Below, piece by piece: positions 26,415 to 36,519 of a stretch of DNA of 64,000 nt (its first letter is position 1; each line of letters opens with the position of its first letter). Source of the stretch: Methylotenera_A sp044228245 (GTDB lineage Bacteria > Pseudomonadota > Gammaproteobacteria > Burkholderiales > Methylophilaceae); contig JBGAVG010000002.1 in NCBI GenBank assembly GCA_044228245.1, positions 248,001-312,000 on the forward strand. Reading direction: 5' to 3'. Both the position numbers and the translations under genes were made by a program. The notes below the pieces were generated by a model. That model ran no database searches, was not told the DNA's origin, and saw only the letters and a list, made by a program, of their open reading frames with translations.

Positions 26415-26894
26415 TTATTTTTCTATTGCTTTTAGAATACACATCATGCTTGCTTCGGCCACCACGTTGCCATCCACCGTAGCAACGCCGTTGTATTTCC
26501 ATATGCCTTTTAAAATGCGGTCTATCTTAACGTTTAAAATGAGCTGGTCGCCAGGCGATACGGGTTTTTTAAAGCGCGCATTATCAATCCCGGCAAAATA
26601 ATAGACAGAATCATCAGTGGGTTTGCTGCCCATGGTCTTAAAAGACAAAATGGCAGCCGCTTGGGCCATTGCTTCAACCATCAGCACACCCGGCATCACG
26701 GGATGATATGGGAAATGCCCTGGAAAGTAAGGTTCATTGACACTGACGTTTTTCAGTGCGGTGATTTCTTTGCCTATTTCCATCGAAATCACGCGATCTA
26801 TGAGCACAAACGGATAGCGGTGCGGAAGGTGGTCAAGGATTTCGTGAATATCCATGCTCAGATTTTCATTCTTAGACGCAGCGGTGTCTGACAT
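26415..26894 (-). CDS. fabZ: 3-hydroxyacyl-ACP dehydratase FabZ
   Basis: Dehydrates beta-hydroxyacyl-ACP in fatty-acid elongation and sits here with lipid A genes that use the same substrate. Key motifs are LPHRYPFVLIDRV (catalytic His) and PGHFPYHPVMPGVLMVEAMAQ (catalytic Glu). The ATG at 26894 gives 159 residues and is preceded by GGGGA at good spacing. Another in-frame ATG at 26906 lies only two bases past the lpxD stop, so the exact start is not certain. Confidence 0.95.
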   Translation of the reverse strand: MSDTAASKNENLSMDIHEILDHLPHRYPFVLIDRVISMEIGKEITALKNVSVNEPYFPGHFPYHPVMPGVLMVEAMAQAAAILSFKTMGSKPTDDSVYYFAGIDNARFKKPVSPGDQLILNVKIDRILKGIWKYNGVATVDGNVVAEASMMCILKAIEK

Positions 26895-26908
26895 AATTTT
26901 CCCCATCT

Positions 26909-27988
26909 TTAATTTTTAGAGCGTTTGCTTGAGCTCTGTGCACTTAATTGAGCAACAGCTGCTTCCAAGGTCTTTATTTTATCTGTTAATTGGTTTAAAT
27001 GGCGAATATTTGCAGCCGTTTTAAGCCATGCGTCGTGTTCTTGTGACGGCATCAATGCGGTATAAGTGCCTGCTTTGCTGATGGAGCGCATGATCATGCT
27101 GCCAGGAGAGATCGTCACATGATCCGCAATATTCAAATGCCCTAAAATCATGGCAGCACCACCTATTCTGCAATGCCGGCCTATCACCGCGCTGCCTGCA
27201 ATGCCGACGCACCCTGCAATCACCGTATGCGCACCGATACGGCAGTTGTGCGCAATCTGAATAAGATTATCCATTTTAACGCCTTCTTCTATCACGGTGT
27301 CATCAATCGCACCGCGATCAACAGTCGTATTCGCACCAATATCCACATGATCATGAATCACGACACGGCCTACCTGGGGAATTTTTACCCAATATTTTGT
27401 ATTATCCGGCCCAGATTCTTCAGCATAACCAAACCCGTCGTTGCCAATCACACAACCAGAAAACAGATGGCAATGCTTGCCAATCTGGCAGTCATGCTTA
27501 ATTGTTACATTAGCCTCTAAAATCGTATGGTCTGCAATGCTGGAATTGCGCTCGATGATACAACCTGCGCCAATAACTACATTGTTGCCAAGCGTGACAT
27601 TGGCCTCTATGACCGCGTTGGCGCCAATGCTGCAATCTTCAGGCACCTTGACGGATGTATCAATAACCGCACTTGCATGCCTGCCAGCCGTTGCGACATA
27701 TACTGGATTTAACAATGACGATACTTTGGCAAAATAAGCATAAGGATTATCGGTAATAATTTTGGGCAACCCTGTCAGCGCGGCGTGCTCGGGTTTAATA
27801 ATAACCGCGCTGGCTGACGTGTCATTTAACTGCCTGGTGTATTTGGTATCGTTGAAAAAACTAATGGCACCAGCTTGCGCCAGTGCCAATGAGCCAACCC
27901 TTACAATCTGAGTTTCTGGGTTACCTGATATTGTGCCGCCCAATTGCTCGACGATTTTCTGAATCGATAAATAGAAACTCATAAACAA
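26909..27988 (-). CDS. lpxD: UDP-3-O-(3-hydroxyacyl)glucosamine N-acyltransferase
   Basis: Third enzyme of lipid A synthesis. The 359-residue chain has an N-terminal uridine-binding domain (about 1-100, with VGSLALAQAGAISFFND), a long left-handed beta-helix of hexapeptides (about 100-300, with the catalytic His in NLIQIAHNCRIGAHTVIAG), and a C-terminal helix. It lies between the skp-like gene and fabZ. Confidence 0.96.
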   Translation of the reverse strand: MFMSFYLSIQKIVEQLGGTISGNPETQIVRVGSLALAQAGAISFFNDTKYTRQLNDTSASAVIIKPEHAALTGLPKIITDNPYAYFAKVSSLLNPVYVATAGRHASAVIDTSVKVPEDCSIGANAVIEANVTLGNNVVIGAGCIIERNSSIADHTILEANVTIKHDCQIGKHCHLFSGCVIGNDGFGYAEESGPDNTKYWVKIPQVGRVVIHDHVDIGANTTVDRGAIDDTVIEEGVKMDNLIQIAHNCRIGAHTVIAGCVGIAGSAVIGRHCRIGGAAMILGHLNIADHVTISPGSMIMRSISKAGTYTALMPSQEHDAWLKTAANIRHLNQLTDKIKTLEAAVAQLSAQSSSKRSKN

Positions 27989-28015
27989 TGGTCATACAAT
28001 TTGTATTTTTTTAGC

Positions 28016-28516
28016 CTATTTTTTACCAAGCAGCTTTAACACTTTATCGGTAATATCAATTTTTTTGCTGGCGTACGCCACGCCACCATAAACGACCAGA
28101 TCATACCCTTCCGTTTCAGACACGGTCTGCACAGCTTTGTTAATACGATCCTGCAGGCTGGCGAGCTCTTCATTTTTACGCAGATTGATGTCCTCGCGAA
28201 GTTCGCGCTGTTTACGCTGGAATTCGATTTTCAGGTTTGAGGCGTCACGCTCTTTGTTACGGCGGTCAGTCTCAGAAAGCGTTACGCCTTCCTTATCCAG
28301 CGCCGCCTCAATATCACGGATCTGTTTCTGCATCCGATCCAGTTCCTGAGAACGCGGACTGAACTCGCGCTCCAGCTTTTTGCCGCTTTCTGCCGTCTGT
28401 GGCGCCTCCTGCAAAATCTTATCTACCTGTACGTAGCCAACTTTAAGTTCTGCAGCACTTAAATTAAGGCTTGTGGACAAAGCCAGAAAGCTAGCGATAA
28501 TTAAAGTTTTTAACAT
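28016..28516 (-). CDS. OmpH/Skp family periplasmic chaperone
   Basis: A small periplasmic chaperone that binds unfolded outer-membrane proteins. With the start at 28516 the product is 166 residues with a signal peptide (MLKTLIIASFLALSTSLNLS, cut after residue ~22) and a mature part rich in charged helices (EFSPRSQELDRMQKQIRDIE...), typical of the coiled tentacles of Skp. A longer frame to 28555 would place charged residues before the signal peptide, and a TTG a few codons up also has a usable ribosome-binding site, so the exact start is open. It lies between bamA and lpxD, as usual. Confidence 0.88.
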   Translation of the reverse strand: MLKTLIIASFLALSTSLNLSAAELKVGYVQVDKILQEAPQTAESGKKLEREFSPRSQELDRMQKQIRDIEAALDKEGVTLSETDRRNKERDASNLKIEFQRKQRELREDINLRKNEELASLQDRINKAVQTVSETEGYDLVVYGGVAYASKKIDITDKVLKLLGKK

Positions 28517-28610
28517 ATGATTCAATTCCAATCTCCTAACCATCCCCGACCACAAGGCTTATCCGTCAATTCTACTATCAATCCAGCCAAACCCATTAAA
28601 ATAATTATCA

Positions 28611-30908
28611 CTAGAACTGCGATCCAAGCTGGAATTGCAGGGTTTGGGTTTTGTCACCCGGCTTCTCATTGAGCGCTTTGGCAAACACCAGTTTTAGCGG
28701 GCCAAATGGCGAGAACCAGCTCACCCCTACCCCTGTTGAGTATCTGAGATCCCCCAGGTTAATGCTCTGATTATTGGCATAAACACTACCCGCATCAACG
28801 AACGCACTCAAACGGAATTGTGATGAATTTTTAATAAAGGGTACCGGCGCAAACACCTCAGCATTGCCCACTATACGTGTAGTGCCGCCTACAGAAAAGT
28901 CTTGGCCAGTCACTGGATCGAAATCGCGAGGTCCGATAGAGCCATTATCAAAGCCCCGCACCGAGTTGACGCCGCCTACATAAAAGTTTTTGAAGAACGG
29001 ATATGCCTTGTTGCCGTAACTATCCGCATAACCAAGCTCGCCATTCAACATGAAGGTAAAGTTTTTGGTAATATCCTTAAACCAGGCATGCTTATATTCC
29101 AGCTTGTAGTATTCCAAATCCAGTACCGGCAACGAAACTTCGGCACTTAACCGCTGTAGCACGCCTTTGTTCGGAAACAGTGTATTGTCGCGGGAGTCAT
29201 GCGTCCAGGCCAATGCCAGCTGCAATGAGTCACTCGAGCATCCTCTGGAGTTTCCACAAAAATCCAGATACTGCTTAGGCCCTTGGCTAGACAATTCTAT
29301 TTTTGTAAAGTCACCCGTTAAGCCTGCCGAGAGAAAATCTTTCTCGCTCAGCGGCAAGCCAAAACGCACGCCGGCACCGTAAGATTTACTGTTGTATGAA
29401 CCAATATCTAAGGAGCCGGTATCCACATCGCGTCTGTATACATCAAAGCCGCGACTGATGCCATCCGGCGTGAAATAAGGATCAGTAAACGAGAGCGAAT
29501 AAGTGGTGTTAACTTTACCTGTGTTGACTTGGGCTGCTACGCGGTTGCCTGTACCCAGGAAGTTCTGCTGATTTACCGTAACTCCAAATACGACGCCTTC
29601 GTTGCTGGACAAGCCCGCACCAAACTGGATACTGCCTGTAGATTTTTCCACGACATTGATATTCAGGTCAACCTGGTCGGTAGTGCCCGGAACTGCTGGC
29701 GTTTCGACATCAACCGATTCAAAGTACTGCAAACGATCCAAGCGTTCTTTAGAACGATTGATTTTATCGCCGGCATACCAGGCAGATTCAAGCTGTCGCA
29801 TCTCGCGGCGCAGCACAGAATCGCGGGTACGGGTATTGCCCGTTAAATTGATACGGCGCACATAAACGCGTTTGCCCGGATCAACAAAAAACGTAAACGC
29901 AGCGGTATGCTCTTGTTTGTTTATTTCCGGAATGGCATTCACATTAGAAAAAGCGTAACCATCATTGCTGAGTCTGTCGCTGATCGCCTTGCTGGTCTCG
30001 GTAACTAACTGCCGGTTGAAGATATCGCCTTTATTTATTTTAATCAGAGGCTTAATATCCTCCTCTGGCACTTGCAACTCTCCTGCGATCTTCACATCAC
30101 TGATTGTATATTTTTCACCTTCTGTTACGTTCACGGTAATGAAAATATCCTGCTTATCTGGCGAAATAGACACCTGTGTAGAATCAATTGAAAATTCCAG
30201 ATAACCTTGATTCATGTAAAACGACTTAAGCGTTTCCAGATCCGCTGTGAGTTTTTGCTTGGAATACTGATCATCCTTATTCCACCAGCTCATCCAGTTT
30301 GGCGTGGTCAATAAAAACTCCGCGCGCAGATCATCGGTGGTAAAAGCATTGTTGCCGACAATATTGATGTCACGAATCTTGGCGACCACACCCTCTTCGA
30401 TCTCAAAACGCACCGCAACACGGTTGCGCTCCAACGGTGAAATCACCGTTTTAACCGTGGCGCCGTATTTGCCCTGCGCCAGATATTGGCGTTTAATTTC
30501 CTGTTCTGCACGGTCAAGCTGGGATTTGTCAAAAATCAGACCTTCTGAAATACCGATTTGCTTGAGACCTTCGGTCATTTTGTCAGACGGGAATGATTTA
30601 TTGCCGCTAAAATCGATTTTGGCAATGGCGGAGCGTTCCTGCACAGTCACGACCAGCACATCACCATCGGCTTCAATGCGGACATCCTTGAAAAAGCCGG
30701 TGTTGTAAAGTGATTTAATCGCTTGTGTGGCCTTTTCGTCAGACATCACATCGCCAGCCTGTACAGGCAGGTATGTAAATATCGTGCCGGCCTCGGTGCG
30801 CTGCAAGCCTTCTACGCGGATATCTTTAATCACAAAAGGCTCTAGGGCCATTGCATGATGGCTGAACAGAGCGACTACAAGCGCTGGAATGTAACGGACT
30901 TTAAACAA
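28611..30908 (-). CDS. bamA: Outer membrane protein assembly factor BamA
   Basis: Core of the BAM complex that inserts beta-barrel proteins into the outer membrane. The 765-residue precursor has a signal peptide (cut after AMA near residue 21), five POTRA domains (about 22-420, first one beginning PFVIKDIRVEGLQRTE), and a 16-stranded barrel. The VRGF signature occurs in GGVNSVRGFDNGSIGPRD and the C-terminus ends QLGSQF with a terminal aromatic. It follows rseP after 4 bp. Confidence 0.97.
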   Translation of the reverse strand: MFKVRYIPALVVALFSHHAMALEPFVIKDIRVEGLQRTEAGTIFTYLPVQAGDVMSDEKATQAIKSLYNTGFFKDVRIEADGDVLVVTVQERSAIAKIDFSGNKSFPSDKMTEGLKQIGISEGLIFDKSQLDRAEQEIKRQYLAQGKYGATVKTVISPLERNRVAVRFEIEEGVVAKIRDINIVGNNAFTTDDLRAEFLLTTPNWMSWWNKDDQYSKQKLTADLETLKSFYMNQGYLEFSIDSTQVSISPDKQDIFITVNVTEGEKYTISDVKIAGELQVPEEDIKPLIKINKGDIFNRQLVTETSKAISDRLSNDGYAFSNVNAIPEINKQEHTAAFTFFVDPGKRVYVRRINLTGNTRTRDSVLRREMRQLESAWYAGDKINRSKERLDRLQYFESVDVETPAVPGTTDQVDLNINVVEKSTGSIQFGAGLSSNEGVVFGVTVNQQNFLGTGNRVAAQVNTGKVNTTYSLSFTDPYFTPDGISRGFDVYRRDVDTGSLDIGSYNSKSYGAGVRFGLPLSEKDFLSAGLTGDFTKIELSSQGPKQYLDFCGNSRGCSSDSLQLALAWTHDSRDNTLFPNKGVLQRLSAEVSLPVLDLEYYKLEYKHAWFKDITKNFTFMLNGELGYADSYGNKAYPFFKNFYVGGVNSVRGFDNGSIGPRDFDPVTGQDFSVGGTTRIVGNAEVFAPVPFIKNSSQFRLSAFVDAGSVYANNQSINLGDLRYSTGVGVSWFSPFGPLKLVFAKALNEKPGDKTQTLQFQLGSQF

Positions 30909-30912
30909 ATTG

Positions 30913-32304
30913 CTAACCCGATATTAGTCTATTGAAGTCATTAAAAATGGCAATGGTCATGAGTAAACCTAATAATACAAACCCTATTTTTTGCCCGATC
31001 AGCATCGTTTGTTCCGAAACCGGCGAGCCTTTTAAAATCTCAGCCATATAATACATCAAATGACCGCCATCTAACACAGGTATTGGCAAAAGGTTAAGCA
31101 CCCCGATACTGATGCTGAGTAAAGCCAAAAAGCCTAAAAATGTCTTAATGCCTAAAGTTGCGCTTTCACCCGCAAACGTGGCAATTGTGACTGGGCCGCC
31201 AATGCTTTTGAGTGATACATCACCTGTTACCATTTTAACCAGCATTTTAAGGCTGAATAAAGAAGTGTCCCAAGTTTTGACAAGGGCTTTCTGCAAACTG
31301 ATGAGTGGAGAATAACTCAACTCAATCAGCAGCTTATCCAGTTCTTTTTTATCCAGTTTGACAGCAGCACCCATCCTGCCAATGGTTTGATTCCCCTCTT
31401 TAACGGCTTCAGGTGTTGCGGCAATACGCAGCACTTTCTGTTCGCGTTCAATTTCAAATAACAATTTTTTATTGGGATTGTCTTTGATGATATTCACCAC
31501 CTGCTCCCAATCGCTTATTCCGACTCCATCCACCTGCAATATTTTATCATTTGCCATAAAACCGGCCTTTTCAGCAGCACTATCGGGCAATATCTCGCCG
31601 ATTACCGCAGGGATGTTGGGCTTGACCATTTCCAGACCGATTTTCTTGAGGATGTCGATATCCGCGTCGTGGTTGGCACCCTCAAAACTCAGCGTGTGTT
31701 GAAACAACTCATTGTTGTTATTGATGGCTTCAATCTCGACGGTTTTGTTTTCTAACGACTGCTCCAGCAATATCCAGCGCGCATCCTGCCAGCTTTGTAC
31801 AGGCTTGCCTGCAATTTTTTGAATAATTTCTCCGGCTTTCAGGCTGGCTTGTGCAGCCGGGCTATTTTCGGCAACCGCGCCAATAATAGGCCGTATGCCC
31901 GTCACACCCCACATGAACAGGCCCCAATACAATACGATCGCCAGCAGCAGGTTGGCTGCCGGTCCTGCTGACACAATCGCAAAGCGCTTCCATACGTTTT
32001 GCCGGTTAAATGCATGTTGCAGTTCCGACTCAGAATAGTTGATTTGTGCCACTTCCGGACTAGATTCACTTTCGGCTTTCAGTTCTCTTTCGTCCAGCAT
32101 TTTGACAAACCCGCCAAACGGAATTGCAGTCAGCACAAACTCTGTATTGTCCTTGCCAAACGTTTTTTTCCACAGCGGCTTGCCAAAACCGACTGAAAAG
32201 CGCAATACCCTCACGTCGCACCAGCGCGCCGCCTGGAAATGACCGTATTCATGGATAGTCACCAATATGCCAATGGTGACAATAAATGCAATGAGTGTCA
32301 GCAT
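30913..32304 (-). CDS. rseP: Site-2 protease RseP
   Basis: Intramembrane zinc protease that acts in the sigma-E envelope stress response and in signal-peptide clearance. The 463-residue chain has the zinc motif HEYGH (H18, E19, H22) in the first membrane helix, two PDZ domains (about 120-300), and the LLPIPVLDGGHLMYY motif with the third ligand in a C-terminal helix. It overlaps dxr by seven bases and precedes bamA. Confidence 0.96.
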   Translation of the reverse strand: MLTLIAFIVTIGILVTIHEYGHFQAARWCDVRVLRFSVGFGKPLWKKTFGKDNTEFVLTAIPFGGFVKMLDERELKAESESSPEVAQINYSESELQHAFNRQNVWKRFAIVSAGPAANLLLAIVLYWGLFMWGVTGIRPIIGAVAENSPAAQASLKAGEIIQKIAGKPVQSWQDARWILLEQSLENKTVEIEAINNNNELFQHTLSFEGANHDADIDILKKIGLEMVKPNIPAVIGEILPDSAAEKAGFMANDKILQVDGVGISDWEQVVNIIKDNPNKKLLFEIEREQKVLRIAATPEAVKEGNQTIGRMGAAVKLDKKELDKLLIELSYSPLISLQKALVKTWDTSLFSLKMLVKMVTGDVSLKSIGGPVTIATFAGESATLGIKTFLGFLALLSISIGVLNLLPIPVLDGGHLMYYMAEILKGSPVSEQTMLIGQKIGFVLLGLLMTIAIFNDFNRLISG

Positions 32305-33533
32305 GCTGTCAATGCCTGCCGCTCACCTGCTTTAGCAAGGCTGGCATATGCGAAGCGTCTTGCTTCCGCATCCACTGCAATAAGTTGCTCAAGTGAAGTC
32401 ACAGGTGTGATTTTAATCGTATCAAGTGCTTTGGCGATTACAGCAGGGATATCTAAAAAGTGAATTTGTTTGCTTAAAAACGCTGCCACCGCCACCTCGT
32501 TGACTGCATTCAGAATGGTGGGTGCGGTGCCGCCTAATTGCAGCGCGTCATAAGCCAATTGCAGACAAGGAAAGCGCTTGGTATCCGGCGCTTCAAATTC
32601 CAGTTTGGCGATTTCCAGCAAATTAAGCGAAGCAACACCCGATTCAATACGTTGTGGATAGCCAAGCGCATAAGCAATTGGCGTGCGCATGTCTGGATTG
32701 CCCAGTTGCGCCAGAATACTGCCATCCACATATTCCACCATCGAATGGATGATACTTTGCGGATGCACAACGACTTCAATTTGATCAGGCTGTGCATTAA
32801 ACAGCCAATGCGCTTCGATAACCTCGAGTCCTTTGTTCATCAGGGTAGCGGAATCGATCGTGATTTTTGCACCCATCACCCAGTTAGGATGCTTCAGCGC
32901 CAGTTCAGGTGTAACCGTTGATAGTTGTTCCTGCGAGTATTTTCTAAAAGGTCCACCAGAGGCGGTAAGAATGATTTTGCACACCCCGGTATCGTTCAAG
33001 TGGTCGTCGGCCAGCTGCTTGCATTGCGGTGGCGGCATGACCTGAAAAATAGCATTATGCTCACTATCGATCGGCAATAAAGTCGCCCCGCCTTCAGTAA
33101 CAGCTTGCATAAACAAGCTGCCTGCCATTACCAGCGTTTCTTTGTTGGCTAGCAAGATGCGCTTGCCTGCGCGTGCCGCCGCCATCGCAGGTCTAAGGCC
33201 TGCCGCGCCGACAATTGCCGCCATCACAATATCGACTTGCCCATCGCTTGCAACTTGCTCCAAACCCGCCATGCCGGAGATGACTTCGGTTTTAATATGA
33301 TGTGATTTAAGTTGAACGCGCAGTGCCTGTGCTGCCTGATCATCCAGCAGCACCGCAATTTCAGGCTTGAATTGTATGCACTGCATTAATAAAGCTTCTA
33401 CATTGGAATTAGCAGCAAGTGCGTAGACCTGATATTCATGGGCATGGCGGGCAATCACATCCAGGGTTTGCTGGCCTATGGTGCCGGTGCTGCCTAAAAT
33501 GGTTACGTTCTGCACAAATTTGTCCCTAGACAA
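32298..33533 (-). CDS. dxr: 1-deoxy-D-xylulose-5-phosphate reductoisomerase
   Basis: Makes methylerythritol phosphate in the non-mevalonate isoprenoid pathway, which ultimately supplies uppS here and hpnCDE at 47-50 kb. The 411-residue protein has the NADPH motif ILGSTGTIGQQTLDV, the substrate region LLPIDSEHNAIFQ, and TASGGPFRKYSQEQL and HPNWVMGAKITIDSATLMNKG. It overlaps both neighbours (cdsA by 8 bp, rseP by 7 bp), showing tight coupling. Confidence 0.96.
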   Translation of the reverse strand: MSRDKFVQNVTILGSTGTIGQQTLDVIARHAHEYQVYALAANSNVEALLMQCIQFKPEIAVLLDDQAAQALRVQLKSHHIKTEVISGMAGLEQVASDGQVDIVMAAIVGAAGLRPAMAAARAGKRILLANKETLVMAGSLFMQAVTEGGATLLPIDSEHNAIFQVMPPPQCKQLADDHLNDTGVCKIILTASGGPFRKYSQEQLSTVTPELALKHPNWVMGAKITIDSATLMNKGLEVIEAHWLFNAQPDQIEVVVHPQSIIHSMVEYVDGSILAQLGNPDMRTPIAYALGYPQRIESGVASLNLLEIAKLEFEAPDTKRFPCLQLAYDALQLGGTAPTILNAVNEVAVAAFLSKQIHFLDIPAVIAKALDTIKITPVTSLEQLIAVDAEARRFAYASLAKAGERQALTAC

Positions 33534-34347
33534 CCACTATAAAATAGTTATAGACGTAAATCATCAAAATTGCGATAGGCAAGCTGGGAATAATGCCATC
33601 AATGCGATCTAAAATACCGCCATGGCCAGGCAACATATCACCGCTGTCTTTCAGATTGGCCTGGCGTTTTATCATCGATTCAAACAAGTCGCCAATCACG
33701 CCAAATGCAGTGATAATCCATAGGCCGGGAAAAATCGCAAGCGTCTGGGCATCAAAGGCAAAGTACAAAATTACGCCAAATAGCGTGACAGCGACCAGTG
33801 CGCCCCACACGCCTTCCCATGTTTTGCCAGGGCTGATCATCGGTGCGAGTTTGTGTTTGCCGAAATTTTTGCCGGCAAAATACGCAGCGCTGTCCGCAAC
33901 CCAAATAGTTGCCAATAGCGCCAGCAACAGCCATGGATCTGCGCTTTTGGCGCATATCAACGCCAGCCATAATGGCGCCATTAACATTAACCCCAATACT
34001 GCCATCACAAACTTGTTATTAATGGTATACCTTGTTCTAAGCCACATCGGCACAATCAACAACCAAAACACGGCTGCAATAAAAAACACCAGCAATGATC
34101 TAAAGAAGAATAAATGAAAACCATATTGTTCAATGAGCGGCACTATCAATAAACCTGCAATGGCAGAAATTAATAGATAAACATAGCATTGCGGTTGCGT
34201 GAGCTTGATCATGCCAGCCCATTCGTATAAGGCAAGCAGCGAGATTGCCAGCATGCCATATGCCCAAAGACTATTGGATAACATAAACAGCGCTGGAATA
34301 AAACCTGCGACTAAAATTAATGCAGTAATAATGCGTGTTTTAAGCAT
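33526..34347 (-). CDS. cdsA: Phosphatidate cytidylyltransferase
   Basis: Inner-membrane enzyme that makes CDP-diacylglycerol from phosphatidate and CTP. The 273-residue chain has about eight membrane helices and the CDS signature: SPGKTWEGVWGALV followed by GDLFESMIKRQANLKDSGDMLPGHGGILDRIDG. It follows uppS with a 2-bp gap and overlaps dxr. Confidence 0.95.
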   Translation of the reverse strand: MLKTRIITALILVAGFIPALFMLSNSLWAYGMLAISLLALYEWAGMIKLTQPQCYVYLLISAIAGLLIVPLIEQYGFHLFFFRSLLVFFIAAVFWLLIVPMWLRTRYTINNKFVMAVLGLMLMAPLWLALICAKSADPWLLLALLATIWVADSAAYFAGKNFGKHKLAPMISPGKTWEGVWGALVAVTLFGVILYFAFDAQTLAIFPGLWIITAFGVIGDLFESMIKRQANLKDSGDMLPGHGGILDRIDGIIPSLPIAILMIYVYNYFIVVV

Positions 34348-34349
34348 GA

Positions 34350-35102
34350 TTATCGGTTTGAAAGCTGCTCGCTCGTTCGCCCGAAGCGCCGCTCGCGTTG
34401 CTGATAGGAGGCGATTGCCGCCTGAAATGCTTTTGCATTAAAGTCCGGCCATAACGTATCGGTAAAATAAAACTCGGTATACGCCAATTGCCAAAGCAAA
34501 AAGTTGCTTACGCGTTTTTCGCCGCCGGTGCGAATGAACAAATCAGGCTCCGCCGCATAGTACATGGATAAATAAGGAGTCAAATCATCCTCGATAAACG
34601 GCTCTGTTTTGCCCGGGTTTGCAGCAATCATGCGGTTAGTTGCTTGCAGAATATCCCAACGCCCGCCGTAATTGGCGGCAATGGTCAGGGTAAGTCCTGT
34701 GTTATTTGCAGTAAGTTTCTCTGAGGCTTCAATTTGTGCCACCAAATCCGCATTAAACCGGCTACGGTCGCCTATCAGGATTAAACGGATATTGTTTTCA
34801 TGCAGTTTCGTTACTTCACGCTTCAGCGCATCCATAAACAAAGCCATTAGAAATGAAACTTCGTCATCAGGTCTGCGCCAGTTTTCACTGCTAAAAGCAA
34901 ATAACGTGAGAAATTTCACATTAAGCTTTGCGCATTCCTTGACTAAATCGCGTACCGTTTCCACGCCGCGCTTATGCCCTGCAACGCGGGGCAGAAAGCG
35001 CTTTCTGGCCCAACGGCCATTGCCATCCATAATCACCGCAATGTGCTGGGGAATCTCCGCCGAAGCGGGAATAGTTTGTGTAGAACTTGAGAATAAAGCC
35101 AT
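34350..35102 (-). CDS. uppS: Undecaprenyl diphosphate synthase
   Basis: Cis-prenyltransferase that makes the C55 carrier for peptidoglycan. The 250-residue protein has the catalytic aspartate in IMDGNGRWARKR (D26), the FAFSSENWRRP motif, and RTGGEKRVSNFLLWQLAYTE with the FTDTLWPDF ending. The start codon shares one base with the frr stop (TAATG). Confidence 0.96.
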   Translation of the reverse strand: MALFSSSTQTIPASAEIPQHIAVIMDGNGRWARKRFLPRVAGHKRGVETVRDLVKECAKLNVKFLTLFAFSSENWRRPDDEVSFLMALFMDALKREVTKLHENNIRLILIGDRSRFNADLVAQIEASEKLTANNTGLTLTIAANYGGRWDILQATNRMIAANPGKTEPFIEDDLTPYLSMYYAAEPDLFIRTGGEKRVSNFLLWQLAYTEFYFTDTLWPDFNAKAFQAAIASYQQRERRFGRTSEQLSNR

Positions 35103-35659
35103 TAGACGGCCATTAAATCGGCTTCTTTGATCTGGAGCAGCTTATCCACTTCTATGACTGCCTTGTCCGTCAGCTTCTGCACTTCGTCTTGTGCGCGACG
35201 CTCGTCATCCTCACTGATTTCCTTATCCTTCAGTAGTTTTTTCAGTGCATCGTTGGCATCGCGGCGCACATTGCGAATCGCCACTTTTGCGCCTTCCGCC
35301 TCGTTGCGGACGATTTTGGTTAAATCGCGGCGACGCTCTTCGGTCAGCATCGGCATCGGCACGCGAATCACATCGCCGTTGGTGGCTGGATTCAAGCCCA
35401 AGTCGCTATCGCGGATGGCTTTCTCAACTTTAGAAATCATATTTTTTTCATAAGGTTGAACATTGATCGTGCGCGCATCGCCCAGATTGACGTTCGCGAC
35501 TTGATTCACCGCTACCATCGAGCCGTAATATTCCACCATCACATGATCCAGCAAGCCTGTATGGGCGCGGCCTGTACGTACTTTTGCCAGATCGTTCTTC
35601 AGTGCTTCCAGCGATTTCTGCATTTTGAGATCTGCGGTTTTTTTTATGTCTTCTAACAT
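35102..35659 (-). CDS. frr: Ribosome recycling factor
   Basis: Splits post-termination ribosomes with EF-G. The 185-residue product begins MLEDIKKTADLKMQKSLEAL and is helical with a beta domain, ending LDKLLQIKEADL-like. The ATG at 35659 is preceded by GGAG at seven bases; an in-frame ATG four codons earlier would give a slightly longer protein and is less likely. It lies between pyrH and uppS. Confidence 0.96.
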   Translation of the reverse strand: MLEDIKKTADLKMQKSLEALKNDLAKVRTGRAHTGLLDHVMVEYYGSMVAVNQVANVNLGDARTINVQPYEKNMISKVEKAIRDSDLGLNPATNGDVIRVPMPMLTEERRRDLTKIVRNEAEGAKVAIRNVRRDANDALKKLLKDKEISEDDERRAQDEVQKLTDKAVIEVDKLLQIKEADLMAV

Positions 35660-35683
35660 TTGCTTCTCCAACTTAATGCTTGA

Positions 35684-36397
35684 TTATACTACGACGCGCG
35701 TGCCTTCGTTTTCACCCATGATTACGCGTTTAAGCGCGCCAGCTTTAAAAATATTAAACACTGCAATAGGCAGTTTTTGGTCGCGACAAAGTGTAAACGC
35801 TGTAGCGTCCATCACTTTTAAATCCTTTGCAATAGCCTCATCAAACGTCACTGTTTCATACTTGCTGGCTTTTGGGTCTTTTTTCGGATCAGCACTGTAA
35901 ATACCATCGACTTTGGTCGCCTTGAGCACTATTTCGGCATCAATTTCAGCCCCACGCAAGGCGGCTGCGGTGTCCGTGGTAAAAAACGGATTTCCTGTGC
36001 CTGCGCCAAATATCACCACGCGGCCTTTCTCTAGCGCTCGTAATGCTTTTGCGCGCACGTAAGGCTCCACGAACTCTATACCCAGTGCGCTTTGCACACG
36101 CGCCTCTACGCCAATGTGACGCATGGCATCCTGCAACGCCAGCGCGTTCATAACGGTAGCCAGCATGCCCATATAGTCAGCTGTGGCTCTATCCATGCCC
36201 GCCGCAGCCGGCGCTACGCCGCGAAAAATATTGCCGCCGCCAATCACCACGCCGACTTCTACACCCAAATCTACAATTTCTTTGATTTGCTCAACGATAT
36301 TTGAAATGGTTGCTCGGTTGATGCCATACGCGTCATCACCCATGAGTGCTTCGCCCGAGAGTTTAAGAAGAATGCGCTTAAAGGCAGGTTTAGCCAT
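35684..36397 (-). CDS. pyrH: UMP kinase
   Basis: Phosphorylates UMP to UDP; bacterial hexameric type. The 237-residue protein has the N-terminal RILLKLSGEALMG, GVVIGGGNIFRG, the TGNPFFTTDTAAALRGAE segment and the ending VIMGENEGTRVV. The ATG at 36397 has GAGG six bases before it. An upstream in-frame TTG (36409) is not needed. It follows the terminator after tsf at 36476-36507. Confidence 0.96.
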   Translation of the reverse strand: MAKPAFKRILLKLSGEALMGDDAYGINRATISNIVEQIKEIVDLGVEVGVVIGGGNIFRGVAPAAAGMDRATADYMGMLATVMNALALQDAMRHIGVEARVQSALGIEFVEPYVRAKALRALEKGRVVIFGAGTGNPFFTTDTAAALRGAEIDAEIVLKATKVDGIYSADPKKDPKASKYETVTFDEAIAKDLKVMDATAFTLCRDQKLPIAVFNIFKAGALKRVIMGENEGTRVVV

Positions 36398-36475
36398 ATT
36401 TTTCCTCAAAATTTTAGTTTGCTTATTTAATCACAAACCACGCCGATTTGCTTATGTTCCGGCTAAAAAAAGACG

Positions 36476-36507
36476 AAAAAAAAGTGGACGCTAGGTCCAC
36501 TTTTTTT
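36476..36507 (-). terminator. Intrinsic terminator after tsf
   Basis: Stem AGTGGAC/GTCCACT with A/T extension on both sides and a five-base loop, followed on the minus strand by a run of T. Read-through or a promoter within the ~120-bp tsf-pyrH gap must express pyrH. Confidence 0.85.
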
Positions 36508-36519
36508 AGTTTAAAGCAA